From contig CAKSFN010000001.1 in assembly GCA_934454405.1 (NCBI GenBank), forward strand, positions 113,963 to 177,962: a stretch of 64,000 nt of DNA, given 5' to 3'. This DNA is from an uncultured Eubacteriales bacterium (GTDB lineage: Bacteria > Bacillota > Clostridia > Oscillospirales > UBA644). Position numbers and translations under genes: made by a program. Numbering within the stretch: the first letter of the stretch is position 1; every line of letters starts with the position of its first letter. The notes under the pieces were generated by a model, which had not been told where the DNA came from, did not search any database, and was given only the letters and a program-made list of their open reading frames with translations. Positions 33,664 through 42,204 of this stretch are shown one piece after another.

Positions 33664-35427
33664 ATGAAAAAAATTATTTCACGCGTTGCGGTCATCGCCG
33701 TTTTGATTGGGCTTTTTGCAGGGATACTTCCCGGCGCGGCTCTTGCAAACGGCGATGCTTATGACGTTTCGACGTATAAGGATTCGGGTGCCTACCCCTC
33801 TGCCGAAGGCAAAATATTCGCAGGCTGGTTTGAGGACGAGGCTTTGACGGTTCCATATACAAAAACAACGGGCAGCGCTTATGCAAAATTCGGCAGCGGC
33901 GATGTTCTCGGCGTAAAAGCGCAGATCGGCGCCGGCGCGACCGCGGCTTCCGCCTCCGCGAACCTGAGGCTTATCACCACCGTTGACAGCGCGTATTATG
34001 CTTCCGCCGGATTTTTTATCACCGTCAACGGAAAAGAGCAGCGCGTAGACTTGAAACTTGTTTATTCAACTATTTATGCAAGCGGAGGAAAGGTTTATAA
34101 ACCCTCGGACGTTTCCGCCGGCTCCGCGTTCTTTATGACTTATGTTCTTGCGGATATTCCGAAAGCGATGTTCGGAGAAGCGATCAGCGTCGTTCCTTTC
34201 TGGCAGACCCTTGACGGAACCGTTGTTCGCGGAACGGGCAGAGATATCGTTCTTGACGATTATCTTGAAAAGATTTCGGAGGATTCGGACTATGTAAAGT
34301 ATGTCAAGAGTCTTTATCCCGATTATAAGGAGTCCGAATACGGGCTTGACATAACGTTCAGAGACGACCTTGTCGGCATAAACTATTCGACATGGCACGA
34401 CTACGCGAAAGCCTATAACTTCAATAAGATATACGATCTTTCGAAGATTCTTGCGGGTCAGGGCTCGTTCGGACCGACAGACCATTTCCATTATTGGTCG
34501 GAGCCCGCGCTCGGATATTATTCGAATATGGACGAGTCTGTTATCAGAACGCACATGACGCAGCTTTCCGAGGCCGGGGTTGATTTTATTGTTATTGACA
34601 ACACCAACCTGTCAACGACGTGGGTCAACGCCATGGTGGGCAACAGCGGCATCAGCGGCTGGGATCTTTACGGCTCCATTCCTGCCGTATTCCTTCTTGA
34701 CACCTGCCTGAAAATGCGCAATGAGGGGCTTAAAACTCCTTATGTTATATTCTGGAACAGAATCGCTAACGAGGGCTGGGGCGTTTGCCACAAGATATAC
34801 GACGATATAGTCAAAAAAGATAAATATAAGGATCTTTGGGTATATTGGCGTGTGGACGCAACGGGAGAGTCAAAGCCGCTTATGCTCGGCACCGGTATGA
34901 CGGGAATGACGGGCTTTACGGACTATGCCGCGATGTATAACACGCCCGCCGGCACAATGACCGTTGCGAAGAAGTTCAATTACAGAACGATGTGGGGACT
35001 TCAAAACTCCGAAACCCAGTATTGGAGCTTCCTGAACAATACTGTCAATAATCCCAGAGCGCCCATTACCGACGCCAATACAGGCAAAACATATTACGAA
35101 CAGATCTGCGTTTGCGCAGCGGCTCAGCAGTCGTATATGTCCCTTGCCACCGCGACGTCAAGAAATCACGGCGTTACTTTCTACAATCAGTGGAAACAGG
35201 CGTTTAAGTACAGACCGAAGATAGTTATTCTGACGTGGTGGAACGAATGGGTTGCGCAGCGTCAGCCGAACGGAGAATTTGTCGATCTTTATACCCCCGA
35301 ATACAGCCGTGACCTCGAACCCATGAAGGGCGGCTTCGGCGATCAGTATTATCAGTGGATGATTCAGTACATCGCCGCATATAAGGGGCATAAAGAATGC
35401 CCGCGCCTTGTTGAGGCAGGTTATTAA
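33664..35427 (+). CDS. Secreted GH99-like glycan-active protein
   Basis: 587 residues from ATG 33664 (GAGAGGA Shine-Dalgarno). A signal peptide (1-26, ending ALA) is followed by one InlB-type repeat (IFAGWFEDEALTVPY, about 40-60), an Ig-like region (75-200), and a TIM-barrel-like catalytic part (about 235-587) with HYWSEPALGYYSNMDE, LSEAGVDFIVIDNTN, VILTWWNEWVA and PEYSRDLEPMKGG. These blocks align with the cytoplasmic paralogue at 16908-18536. The W-N-E-W signature points to the GH99/WbsX-like superfamily. Probably degrades an external glycan; the substrate is unknown. Confidence 0.65.
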   Translation: MKKIISRVAVIAVLIGLFAGILPGAALANGDAYDVSTYKDSGAYPSAEGKIFAGWFEDEALTVPYTKTTGSAYAKFGSGDVLGVKAQIGAGATAASASANLRLITTVDSAYYASAGFFITVNGKEQRVDLKLVYSTIYASGGKVYKPSDVSAGSAFFMTYVLADIPKAMFGEAISVVPFWQTLDGTVVRGTGRDIVLDDYLEKISEDSDYVKYVKSLYPDYKESEYGLDITFRDDLVGINYSTWHDYAKAYNFNKIYDLSKILAGQGSFGPTDHFHYWSEPALGYYSNMDESVIRTHMTQLSEAGVDFIVIDNTNLSTTWVNAMVGNSGISGWDLYGSIPAVFLLDTCLKMRNEGLKTPYVIFWNRIANEGWGVCHKIYDDIVKKDKYKDLWVYWRVDATGESKPLMLGTGMTGMTGFTDYAAMYNTPAGTMTVAKKFNYRTMWGLQNSETQYWSFLNNTVNNPRAPITDANTGKTYYEQICVCAAAQQSYMSLATATSRNHGVTFYNQWKQAFKYRPKIVILTWWNEWVAQRQPNGEFVDLYTPEYSRDLEPMKGGFGDQYYQWMIQYIAAYKGHKECPRLVEAGY

Positions 35428-35438
35428 AGAATATATGA

Positions 35439-35582
35439 ATATCAGAGGACTCATTCACCGTTAAAGACGAAAACGCCGTTGCGATAATTGTCAATGAGTT
35501 TGAGGACGCTGCCGTTACCGACGGTAAACCGACCTTCAAAGGCATTGACGCAACGACGGCTTTCATCAAAGATGAAGTCTGA
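35439..35582 (+). pseudogene. Possible decayed coding remnant after the GH99-like gene
   Basis: A 47-codon open frame without a start codon, in a different frame from the upstream gene, has codon use like real genes and translates with segments such as TVKDENAVAIIVNEFEDAAV and FKGIDATTAFIKDEV before a stop. It may be the remains of a C-terminal domain lost from the GH99-like protein by frameshifts, or of another gene. Two indels would be needed to join it to the gene upstream. Confidence 0.3.
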
Positions 35583-35595
35583 TTTAACTCATAAA

Positions 35596-35639
35596 ACAAA
35601 AGAGCGGAGCGCCCGATTTCGGGTACTCCGCTCTTTTGT
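35596..35639. terminator. Bidirectional terminator
   Basis: ACAAAAGAGCGGAG (35596-35609) pairs perfectly with CTCCGCTCTTTTGT (35626-35639), between convergent genes. Confidence 0.9.
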
Positions 35640-35650
35640 CGTTACAACTC

Positions 35651-36400
35651 TTATTTTATCTTTTTTTTCTGTTGCTTTGCCGTTAGCCCGATCGCGGCTT
35701 TATCGGAAAGAAATCTTGTCGCAAATTTAAGCAGGCGTATGCCCGCGCCGGGGATGATGATCTCCTTGCCTTTAAGGAATTTTTTTACGGCATATTCCGC
35801 AACGTCTGCGCAGTCAAGCCCTTTCAGGCTGCTTGCGACCCCCGCGCGGCTGTCAAATTCCGTTCTTACCGGACCGGGGCAGAGAACGCTTATGCAAACC
35901 CCGTGTTCTTTTGCTTCTTTTGCCACGGCGCGGGTCAGGGAATAAATATAGGATTTTGTCGCGTAATAGGTCGAAAAATACGGTCCCGCAGGCATAAATG
36001 CGGCGGAAGATGCGACGTTCAGTATTTTTCCGCCTCCGTTTTTGACGAAATCGCGATAAAAAAGCTTTGTCAGTATATGCGGCGCGACGGCGTTTGTTTC
36101 AATCATTTCAAGCTCCGTGTCAAGCTCGGAGGAAAGGAAATCCGAAACAAGTCCGAAGCCCGCGTTGTTGACCAATACGTCAATTCCGCAGTTCTTGAAC
36201 CTCTCATGAAGCCCGAACGCCCCGTCCCTGTTTGAAAGGTCGCAGACGAATGTTTCCGTGTTTTCGCCGAGCTCATTTTTTAATTCTTCGAGCCTGTCCC
36301 GTCTTCTTGCGACAAGCACGAGCGATGCGCCTCTTTCGGAAAAGCATTTTGCCATCTCTTTTCCGATTCCCGAGCTTGCGCCGGTTATCAGAACTTTCAT
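35651..36400 (-). CDS. SDR family NAD(P)-dependent oxidoreductase
   Basis: 249-residue classical short-chain dehydrogenase. The cofactor loop TGASSGIG (about 6-13) is followed by VARRRDRLE, whose arginines suggest NADPH preference; NNAGFG, NVASSAAF (catalytic Ser) and the YATKS motif (Tyr-x-x-x-Lys) are intact. The sequence most resembles YqjQ/DltE-like acyl-reductase-type SDRs of Firmicutes. It follows the serine hydrolase gene by 12 nt, in the same operon. The substrate is unknown. Confidence 0.85.
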   Translation of the reverse strand: MKVLITGASSGIGKEMAKCFSERGASLVLVARRRDRLEELKNELGENTETFVCDLSNRDGAFGLHERFKNCGIDVLVNNAGFGLVSDFLSSELDTELEMIETNAVAPHILTKLFYRDFVKNGGGKILNVASSAAFMPAGPYFSTYYATKSYIYSLTRAVAKEAKEHGVCISVLCPGPVRTEFDSRAGVASSLKGLDCADVAEYAVKKFLKGKEIIIPGAGIRLLKFATRFLSDKAAIGLTAKQQKKKIK

Positions 36401-36412
36401 ATTGTCCTCTTT

Positions 36413-37831
36413 TCAGTTTACGGGTTTTCCCTTCAAAACGCGAACCTCGTCGGAAAGCATTTCGGGAAACCATACCGTGTCAAGCCGCGCGACGATTTCG
36501 CCGCCCTCTTTTTTAATTGAAACGGTCACCGTATGCGGGTCGGAAAGGTGCTTTGCCGTTATGACGAGCTCCCCGTTTTTGACGGTGTACGCCGCCGCAA
36601 CACGAACCTTTTCCGCTCTGTCGGAAATCATCATCTGAAGAATTTTCGGGGTTATCGCCGGCAGTTCGAGTTCACTTTTTTCCCATATCCCGTTTCCGGC
36701 AAAAAGCGTCTGCGCGCTCCTGCCGTTCAGCAGCGTTATTTTAATGCCCGTGTCTGTTTTTTCGGCTTTCGCGGAGGTTATCCCCGTCGGGTTTTCGTTA
36801 AAAACAGCGGTTTTTCCTAAAAAATCGGAAATATCCTCATTCGTTGCGGACGGCTTGTAATCGGATATTTCAAACGGCTCGTCGCTTTTTTTGAGCAGAT
36901 TTTCAACGAGAGCCACCGTGTCCGCTATCTCCGCCTCCATATCCTTTGTGCACGCAACTATTGAAACAACGGCGTCGTTTTTCGGCATTATCATGCAGAG
37001 CTGTCCTTTCAGCCCGTCGCCGCGATAGCCGTCGCGTGCGGTGCGCCAAAACTGAAAGCCGTAGCCGCTTGTCCAGTTTCCCGTTCCCGAATCGCCGTTT
37101 TCTTTGTTGGACACCTGCGCGGCTCCTGCCGCATCGACCCATTCCTGCGAAAGAATGCGTTTTCCGTCGTATTCGCCGCCGTTCGCCAGCATAACGCCGA
37201 ATTTTTCAATATCGCGGCAGCTGATATGCAGTCCTATTCCGCCCTCGTTTACGTTCGCCGCGCATTTTGACCAAGCCGCGTCACTTATTCCGAGCGGAGA
37301 AAGTATTTTTTCGTAAGCGAAATCAAAAAGCTTTCGCCCCGTTTTCCTTTCGAGGATCAGTCCCAGCATGCAGGAAGCCCCCGTATTGTAAACAAAATAT
37401 GTTCCCGGTTCTTTTTCGACTTCGCAAGCGAGAAACTCTTTTGCGGGGTCGGCGGAAAAAACCATTTTGCTCATAACGCAGGCAAGATGCCCCGTCGTCA
37501 TCGTCAGACAATGTCTGACGGTCATCTTTGAGAGGTTTTCACTTACTTTTTCGGGCAGCTTATCCGGAAAAACATCAACAAGCCTTTCGTCGAGGTCTAT
37601 AAGACCTTCGTCCCACGCCGCGCCGACGGCCGCGGAGGTAAAGCTCTTTGAAAGCGAATATATCTCTCTTTTGTCGTATAGCGAATACGGTTCAGCCGCG
37701 AAGGCGAGTTTTTTTTCGCCTTTTATCAAAATGCTCATCGCGTGTATTTCGTTGTCCTTTTTCAGACTTTCGGCAAAAAACGCGTTGACCGCCGCCGCAT
37801 TCACGCCGGGAGCCGCAAAAAACTCTTTCAT
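36413..37831 (-). CDS. Serine hydrolase, beta-lactamase class C family
   Basis: 472 residues, no signal peptide, so cytoplasmic. The penicillin-recognition fold is shown by SLSKSFTS (catalytic SxxK, near residue 59) and VYNTGASCMLG (Tyr block, near 148), and by GYGFQFWRT...RGDGLKGQ in place of the third motif. The C-terminal 130 residues form an extra beta-rich domain. Similar proteins act as esterases or D-amino peptidases rather than antibiotic-resistance enzymes. A second class-C-like protein occurs at 59113-60609. First gene of a two-gene operon with the SDR. Confidence 0.82.
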   Translation of the reverse strand: MKEFFAAPGVNAAAVNAFFAESLKKDNEIHAMSILIKGEKKLAFAAEPYSLYDKREIYSLSKSFTSAAVGAAWDEGLIDLDERLVDVFPDKLPEKVSENLSKMTVRHCLTMTTGHLACVMSKMVFSADPAKEFLACEVEKEPGTYFVYNTGASCMLGLILERKTGRKLFDFAYEKILSPLGISDAAWSKCAANVNEGGIGLHISCRDIEKFGVMLANGGEYDGKRILSQEWVDAAGAAQVSNKENGDSGTGNWTSGYGFQFWRTARDGYRGDGLKGQLCMIMPKNDAVVSIVACTKDMEAEIADTVALVENLLKKSDEPFEISDYKPSATNEDISDFLGKTAVFNENPTGITSAKAEKTDTGIKITLLNGRSAQTLFAGNGIWEKSELELPAITPKILQMMISDRAEKVRVAAAYTVKNGELVITAKHLSDPHTVTVSIKKEGGEIVARLDTVWFPEMLSDEVRVLKGKPVN

Positions 37832-37869
37832 ATAAAATCTCCGTAATCGGTATTTTTTCTCTTTTGATA

Positions 37870-37898
37870 ATTATACTATTTTTCTTTCTCTTTTTCAA
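37870..37898 (-). promoter_or_regulatory. Promoter of the serine hydrolase-SDR operon
   Basis: TTGAAA (37898-37893), 17 bp, TATAAT (37875-37870) on the minus strand. Confidence 0.75.
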
Positions 37899-38035
37899 GA
37901 GTCTGTATCAATCGTTTGAAAAAAAGTCGCTTCATAAAAAATACACAAAAATCTTACCTTCAATTTGGTGAACCTGCACCGAAAAGACACATTTGTATGG
38001 TATTATATATCCGCAAAGGGAAAGAGGTATGTGAA

Positions 38036-38935
38036 ATGATTTATATAATGCTGGGAGTTATGTCCGTTTGCTTTGCGTTGCAGGCGTTTTTTTCAAAGAA
38101 GTTTTCGGATCACTTCCCGGGCGACACGTCTTACGCGGCGATAGTTTTTTCCGCGCTTTACGGGTTTGTTACTTCCTTTATAAATATGTCGTGGACGGGC
38201 TTCAATCTTACGACAAGCCCCATGACGCTTCTTATCGCGGCGATAAACGCCGTTATGCTGATTCTTTATAACTTCGGGCTTATCAAAGCAGCCTCGCGAG
38301 GTTCTTATTCCGTCGCGACGGTGTCCTCTCTTTTCGGGTCGCTTATAATTCCCGTTTTCGTATCGTTTTTCCAGTCAACGGTTCCGACGGTCGTGCAGAT
38401 AATTGCAGTAGGCGTTATGCTTGTCGCTTTTGTTTTTCTCAACGCCGAAGGTTTCCGTCAGAAAACGACCTCCAAAAAGTTTTACATTTACTGTCTGATA
38501 ATCTTTCTTTCAAACGGCATATACTGTTCGCTTCTTTCGGTTCATTCCAATCTTTATCCGAACGAGCACACCGAGCTTATAGCCGTCTCCTATCTGATTT
38601 CCGCGATTTTTGCGGTTTTATGGCTGATATTCAAAAAGGGAAGACGCTTTGCCCGTGAATTTGAGATAACCAGAAAATCCGTTATCTTCCTGTTCCTGAC
38701 CTGCGTTGTTTCAACTGTCGGACTTCAGCTTGTTTTGCGTATTCTTCCCGTTCTGGGAAACGCCGTCACATATTCCGTCGAGGACGCCGCGATACTTGTT
38801 ATCAGCGTGGCTCTTTCCGTAATTCTTTTCAGGGAAAAGCTGACGCCCGTCAAAACCGTGGGCATTGTTCTTGCTCTTCTGAGCGTGCTTATGCTGACTT
38901 GCGGAGATTACATCCTCGCTCTTATCAAAGCCTGA
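38036..38935 (+). CDS. EamA/DMT-superfamily permease
   Basis: 299 residues with about ten transmembrane helices in two EamA-like halves, e.g. MIYIMLGVMSVCFALQAFF at the start and AAILVISVALSVILFREKLTP near the end, the latter the typical end of the second repeat. Members export or import small metabolites; the substrate is unknown. I chose ATG 38036 because AAAGAGGT lies just before it and the upstream 40 in-frame residues are not hydrophobic. A weak -10 (TATTAT near 38001) lies upstream. Confidence 0.82.
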   Translation: MIYIMLGVMSVCFALQAFFSKKFSDHFPGDTSYAAIVFSALYGFVTSFINMSWTGFNLTTSPMTLLIAAINAVMLILYNFGLIKAASRGSYSVATVSSLFGSLIIPVFVSFFQSTVPTVVQIIAVGVMLVAFVFLNAEGFRQKTTSKKFYIYCLIIFLSNGIYCSLLSVHSNLYPNEHTELIAVSYLISAIFAVLWLIFKKGRRFAREFEITRKSVIFLFLTCVVSTVGLQLVLRILPVLGNAVTYSVEDAAILVISVALSVILFREKLTPVKTVGIVLALLSVLMLTCGDYILALIKA

Positions 38936-38969
38936 TTCAATTTTCCTGTAAAAATTTTTTATATAGAGA

Positions 38970-39003
38970 GTCCGTTCGCAGTGCAGGAACGGACGTTTCT
39001 CTT
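38970..39003 (+). terminator. Terminator of the DMT permease gene
   Basis: GTCCGTTC (38970-38977) pairs with GAACGGAC (38987-38994), followed by GTTTCTCTTTTT. Confidence 0.7.
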
Positions 39004-39077
39004 TTTCGGCGGTTTTTTCGGGCAGCAAAAAACTTTCGGCGCGGCGGAAAGGCTTCGCTCTCCGAACAGAATGACAA

Positions 39078-39111
39078 AAAGGGCTTTCATTATATCCGAT
39101 GAAAGCCCTTT
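39078..39111 (-). terminator. Terminator of the small four-helix membrane protein gene
   Basis: AAAGGGCTTTCAT (39078-39090) pairs with ATGAAAGCCCTTT (39099-39111); on the minus strand TTTTTGTC follows. It can also stop + strand transcripts (TATTTTA). Confidence 0.85.
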
Positions 39112-39139
39112 ATTTTAATGCCGTTATATATTCTTTATA

Positions 39140-39580
39140 TTATTGCTGCGCTTTTTTGTTGAGGTTTGCGCCTATTATGTAAAGAACGGGAACAACAAGA
39201 CCTGTCAGAAGATACACGATCTGGCTTCCGAAAGAGCTTCCGCCGATAAGAGAAAGCACTGTTCCGATAACGGTGAAAACAACAACGATGATGCCCCAAA
39301 CGAAGCAGGTGTTTGCCTTTTCGGGCTTTTTGCTGTGCGCAACGCCGATGATGCCCGCAACAAACTCAACTACGCTTCCGAGAAGGCCGATGATGCAGGA
39401 AGCATAAAGAAGTCCGGGTTTTCCTGTCGAAGCGGTTGCGATTCCGCCGGTCAAAGCGTCCGCCGCGCCGATTGCGAGCAGGGCAATAATCATTGCGATC
39501 ATGCTTATTGCTCCGCCGATAATCATAAGAATGCCGGTAACCTTAAGAAAATTCTTTCCCTTTGCATTGTTCTGGTCCAT
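39140..39580 (-). CDS. Small four-helix membrane protein, unknown function
   Basis: 146 residues with four hydrophobic helices (about 13-38, 55-80, 88-110, 118-138) and short polar ends (MDQNNAKGKNFLK; LNKKAQQ). Glycine- and alanine-rich helices with GGAISMIAMIIALLAIG. I do not recognise the family; the layout resembles DUF4064- or tetraspan-like Firmicutes proteins but no signature is visible. It has its own promoter at 39714-39742 and terminator. Confidence 0.7.
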   Translation of the reverse strand: MDQNNAKGKNFLKVTGILMIIGGAISMIAMIIALLAIGAADALTGGIATASTGKPGLLYASCIIGLLGSVVEFVAGIIGVAHSKKPEKANTCFVWGIIVVVFTVIGTVLSLIGGSSFGSQIVYLLTGLVVPVLYIIGANLNKKAQQ

Positions 39581-39713
39581 AAAAAAACTCCTTTTGTTTT
39601 GACACGGGTGGATATATCCCCGCGCCTTCGTTTATGAGAGGAAAGCTTTCGTTTTTCCGATGCCTGTCATACCTGAGCGAAAAGCATCTTGACGAAAATT
39701 CCTTTGCCTGTTA

Positions 39714-39742
39714 ATTATAACATATTTGAATGATTTTGGCAA
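39714..39742 (-). promoter_or_regulatory. Promoter of the four-helix membrane protein gene
   Basis: TTGCCA (39742-39737), 17 bp, TATAAT (39719-39714) on the minus strand; the leader is about 125 nt. Confidence 0.75.
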
Positions 39743-39820
39743 GAGATTTGAAAAATATTTTTTACATCGGGGGCGTGAAACTGAAATTTACGGTTTTTTC
39801 CCATCGCTTTTGCCTCGCCG

Positions 39821-40636
39821 CTACGGCTGATCCTGCCTTGCAAATCCGCTTGACCTCAATATAAAAATGTTGTTTCGTCCGCGCGCGCGAAGCCGCTGCT
39901 CCGTTTCCGCAAAACAGCCGCCGAGCAGAGCTTTTCTGTGGCAGTCGGATGTCAAAACAAGACCGCAGCCGTGCTCCGAAACATAGTCGATAATAAAATC
40001 CGCAGGGTAGGGACGGGTTCTGTATCCGCGCGTCATCGCGCCCGTGTTCACTTCAAAAAAGGGCTTTGAAACAACAATCTCCTCAAGCGCCTCGTAAACG
40101 GTTTTTTTATATGTATCCGAGTCCTCGTCGAACATTTTTCCGTTCTCGTTGAACTTTGTCACAAGGTCAAAATGCCCGATTATGCGGCAATCGGTCTTTT
40201 TGACTATCTCCGCTTCCTGTAAATAGTATGCCTTTATAAATGAAAATGTGTCCGCATCGAAATATTCGTTTATTATCCGCTTCTGTTCGGCGGCGCTTTT
40301 GTCAACTGTCAGATATTCGTCTCCGACCTTGACGTAATGCGACGAACCTATGACGTAATCGTATTTATTCCCGTCTTTGTCCGCAAAAAAATCTCTTTCC
40401 GTTCCGAGCAGCACGTCGATGGCTCCCTCATATTTTTTGCGCAGCGAAAGAACCGTTTTTATATATTTCCCGGTATTTTCCTCCGTCATACACCAGCCGC
40501 TGTCGAAGGAAGTGTGCGAGTGTCCCGAAAAACCGAGAGAGACGAACCCCTTTTTTATCGCTTCGAGAAGCATTTCTTCCGCGCCGTCCTTCCCGTCGCA
40601 GAAAGTCGTGTGAACGTGGATGTCGGAAAGAATCAT
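39821..40636 (-). CDS. PHP-domain phosphoesterase, histidinol-phosphatase-like
   Basis: 271 residues with the metal-binding order of the PHP fold: DIHVHTTFCDGKD at the N-terminus, GFSGHSH near 37, a central Glu region (GTERDFF), GSSHYV, IGHFDLV and a C-terminal TSDCHR. This matches HisK/HisJ-type histidinol-phosphate phosphatases, but no other histidine genes are near and PHP enzymes vary in substrate, so the call is by fold. The gene start overlaps the yerC stop by 4 nt (ATGA). Confidence 0.8.
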   Translation of the reverse strand: MILSDIHVHTTFCDGKDGAEEMLLEAIKKGFVSLGFSGHSHTSFDSGWCMTEENTGKYIKTVLSLRKKYEGAIDVLLGTERDFFADKDGNKYDYVIGSSHYVKVGDEYLTVDKSAAEQKRIINEYFDADTFSFIKAYYLQEAEIVKKTDCRIIGHFDLVTKFNENGKMFDEDSDTYKKTVYEALEEIVVSKPFFEVNTGAMTRGYRTRPYPADFIIDYVSEHGCGLVLTSDCHRKALLGGCFAETEQRLRARGRNNIFILRSSGFARQDQP

Positions 40637-40929
40637 TTTCCTTCGTCCTTTTTAATTCTTTCAAGAACCGTTCCGTAGCCGTTGCTGCCGTAGGTCAGGC
40701 ATTTGTTCACGCGGCTTATGGTCGCGGCGCTTGCCCCCGTCTTTTCCGTAATCTCGCTGTAAACGCTTCCCTCGCTGAGCATTTTCGCAACCGTCAGCCT
40801 CTGCTGCAGATCCTGTATTTCTTTTATCGTGCAGATATCTTCAAAAAAGTTTTTGCACTCTTCTCTGTTTTTCAGCGAAAGGATCGCGTCAAAGAACATA
40901 TCCGATTCATCGGTAAATATGAAAGGCAT
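40633..40929 (-). CDS. YerC/YecD-family TrpR-related regulator
   Basis: 98 residues with a TrpR-like helix-turn-helix: FFEDICTIKEIQDLQQRLTVAKML, then a turn and the recognition part YSEITEKTGASAATISRVNKCL. This is the YerC/YecD family of Firmicutes, thought to bind DNA; its targets are unknown. AAGGAGA precedes ATG 40929. It leads an operon with the PHP gene, whose own promoter is absent. Confidence 0.88.
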   Translation of the reverse strand: MPFIFTDESDMFFDAILSLKNREECKNFFEDICTIKEIQDLQQRLTVAKMLSEGSVYSEITEKTGASAATISRVNKCLTYGSNGYGTVLERIKKDEGK

Positions 40930-40963
40930 TGAAAATCTTCTCCTTATGTTATTCTGCTTTTGT

Positions 40964-40992
40964 ATTATAACACTTTATTGCGTTGAAGTCAA
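40964..40992 (-). promoter_or_regulatory. Promoter of yerC-PHP
   Basis: TTGACT (40992-40987), 17 bp, TATAAT (40969-40964), just after the stop codon of the HAD gene. Confidence 0.85.
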
Positions 40993-40995
40993 GCC

Positions 40996-41631
40996 TCATC
41001 CGGAAATAATAAAATCCGCAACGCTTTCTATATCTTCGAAGATCGTCGCGCCGGCTTTTTCGAGCGTTTTTCGCAGCTGATGTCCTCGCGGTATAAGAAT
41101 GCAGTCCGCGTCTATCGCGTCGGCGACATCCTTGTCGTGCGTGGTATCCCCGATAAAAACGGCGCGCGCGTCGGAGTTTTTTCTTCTCCATTCTCTGGCA
41201 ACGGCTTCCTTTGAGCGCGCGTGTATGTTGTCAAGTCCGAGCATTTCGGAAAAATAACCGTCTATGCCGAGTATTTTTGTCTGCTCAAAAAGCGCGGATT
41301 TTTCCGAAGCGGATATTATGCTCTGGCGGAGTCCGTTCTCGGAGATTCTTTTCAGCGCCCGCTCCGTTCCGTCGAACAGCACAAGATCCGTTCTCGACCT
41401 GTAATAATCCGTCCATTCGCGCGCAAGAGAGTTATAATCAACGATCTCAAAGTCAAAACCCGCGCGTTCGTAGTATTCCTTTATGGGAAAAGTGAAGATG
41501 CTTTTATATTCCTCTTCTGTTTTTCCTTTCATTCCGTGACTTTTCAGAAGCGCGTTCAGGCAGTCGACGCAGATATCGACATCGTCAAGCAGCGTTCCGT
41601 TAAAGTCCCATAAGACATAATCGTATTTCAT
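40996..41631 (-). CDS. HAD-superfamily phosphatase
   Basis: 211 residues from ATG 41631 (GAAAGGA upstream); the long upstream in-frame extension passes through the promoter. Motif I is WDFNGTLLDD, the DxN variant common in PGP-like phosphatases, with nucleophilic Asp first; motif II ISASEKS; motif III Lys region ARSKEAV; motif IV FIGDTTHDKDVADAI. The helical cap lies between motifs I and II. The substrate is probably a small phosphate ester. It has its own promoter at 41656-41684. Confidence 0.85.
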   Translation of the reverse strand: MKYDYVLWDFNGTLLDDVDICVDCLNALLKSHGMKGKTEEEYKSIFTFPIKEYYERAGFDFEIVDYNSLAREWTDYYRSRTDLVLFDGTERALKRISENGLRQSIISASEKSALFEQTKILGIDGYFSEMLGLDNIHARSKEAVAREWRRKNSDARAVFIGDTTHDKDVADAIDADCILIPRGHQLRKTLEKAGATIFEDIESVADFIISG

Positions 41632-41655
41632 TCGTCGGGTTCCTTTCTTTTGCAC

Positions 41656-41684
41656 AGTATACCATATTCTTTGCGTTTTTGCAA
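41656..41684 (-). promoter_or_regulatory. Promoter of the HAD phosphatase gene
   Basis: TTGCAA (41684-41679), 17 bp, TATACT (41661-41656) on the minus strand. Confidence 0.75.
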
Positions 41685-41728
41685 TATATCCCCTAAATTC
41701 GGAAAAATTTTTTTCGCAGTCAAACACC

Positions 41729-41757
41729 TTGACAAGAGCGCGCATTTGGTGTACAAT
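41729..41757 (+). promoter_or_regulatory. Promoter of the DUF1292 gene
   Basis: TTGACA (41729-41734), 17 bp, TACAAT (41752-41757), 35 nt before the start. Confidence 0.85.
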
Positions 41758-41791
41758 ATAAGTACAAAATAAACGAACGGAGAACTGTTGT

Positions 41792-42157
41792 ATGGAAGAT
41801 AAGCACGAGTGCGGCTGCGGCTGCGAAAACGAACACGAGCATGATTGCGACTGCGGCTGTGAAAACGACGAAGTTATCTCGTTGACCGACGAAGACGGAA
41901 ACACCACGGATTTTGTTGTTATCGACGGCGTTGAGTCCGAAGGCACGCTGTATCTTGCTCTTGTTGAAAAGGATCAGCTGGATAACGAAGAAAGTGAATT
42001 TATCGTTCTCAAAGTCATTGAGGGCGAAAACGACGAGGATGGCGACTGCCTCGTAACGATAGACGATGAAGACGAGTTCAACACCGTTATCAAACTTTTT
42101 GAAGCAAAGGCCGACAATGCGGGGCTTTTTGATTTTGACATTCCCTCAGAGGACTGA
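41792..42157 (+). CDS. DUF1292 protein with Cys/His-rich N-terminal extension
   Basis: 121 residues. The C-terminal 95 (ISLTDEDGNTTDFVVIDGVE... LYLALVEKD...) are the DUF1292 fold, an acidic small domain found in nearly all Firmicutes and of unknown function. The first 25 residues carry Cys and His pairs in HECGCGCENEHEHDCDCGC, which looks like a metal-binding tail not present in the usual YrzB-type protein. The protein is strongly acidic overall. It is transcribed alone from its own promoter, with a 6S-like RNA following. Confidence 0.82.
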   Translation: MEDKHECGCGCENEHEHDCDCGCENDEVISLTDEDGNTTDFVVIDGVESEGTLYLALVEKDQLDNEESEFIVLKVIEGENDEDGDCLVTIDDEDEFNTVIKLFEAKADNAGLFDFDIPSED

Positions 42158-42204
42158 TCTTCAAAAAATCCGCTTATAAAATCAAATAAAAATTTCTGCG
42201 CAAT

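Noticed and set aside
36413..37831. Serine hydrolase considered as a beta-lactamase resistance gene
   Set aside because: No signal peptide, an extra C-terminal domain and a third motif unlike KTG make an antibiotic-resistance role unlikely.
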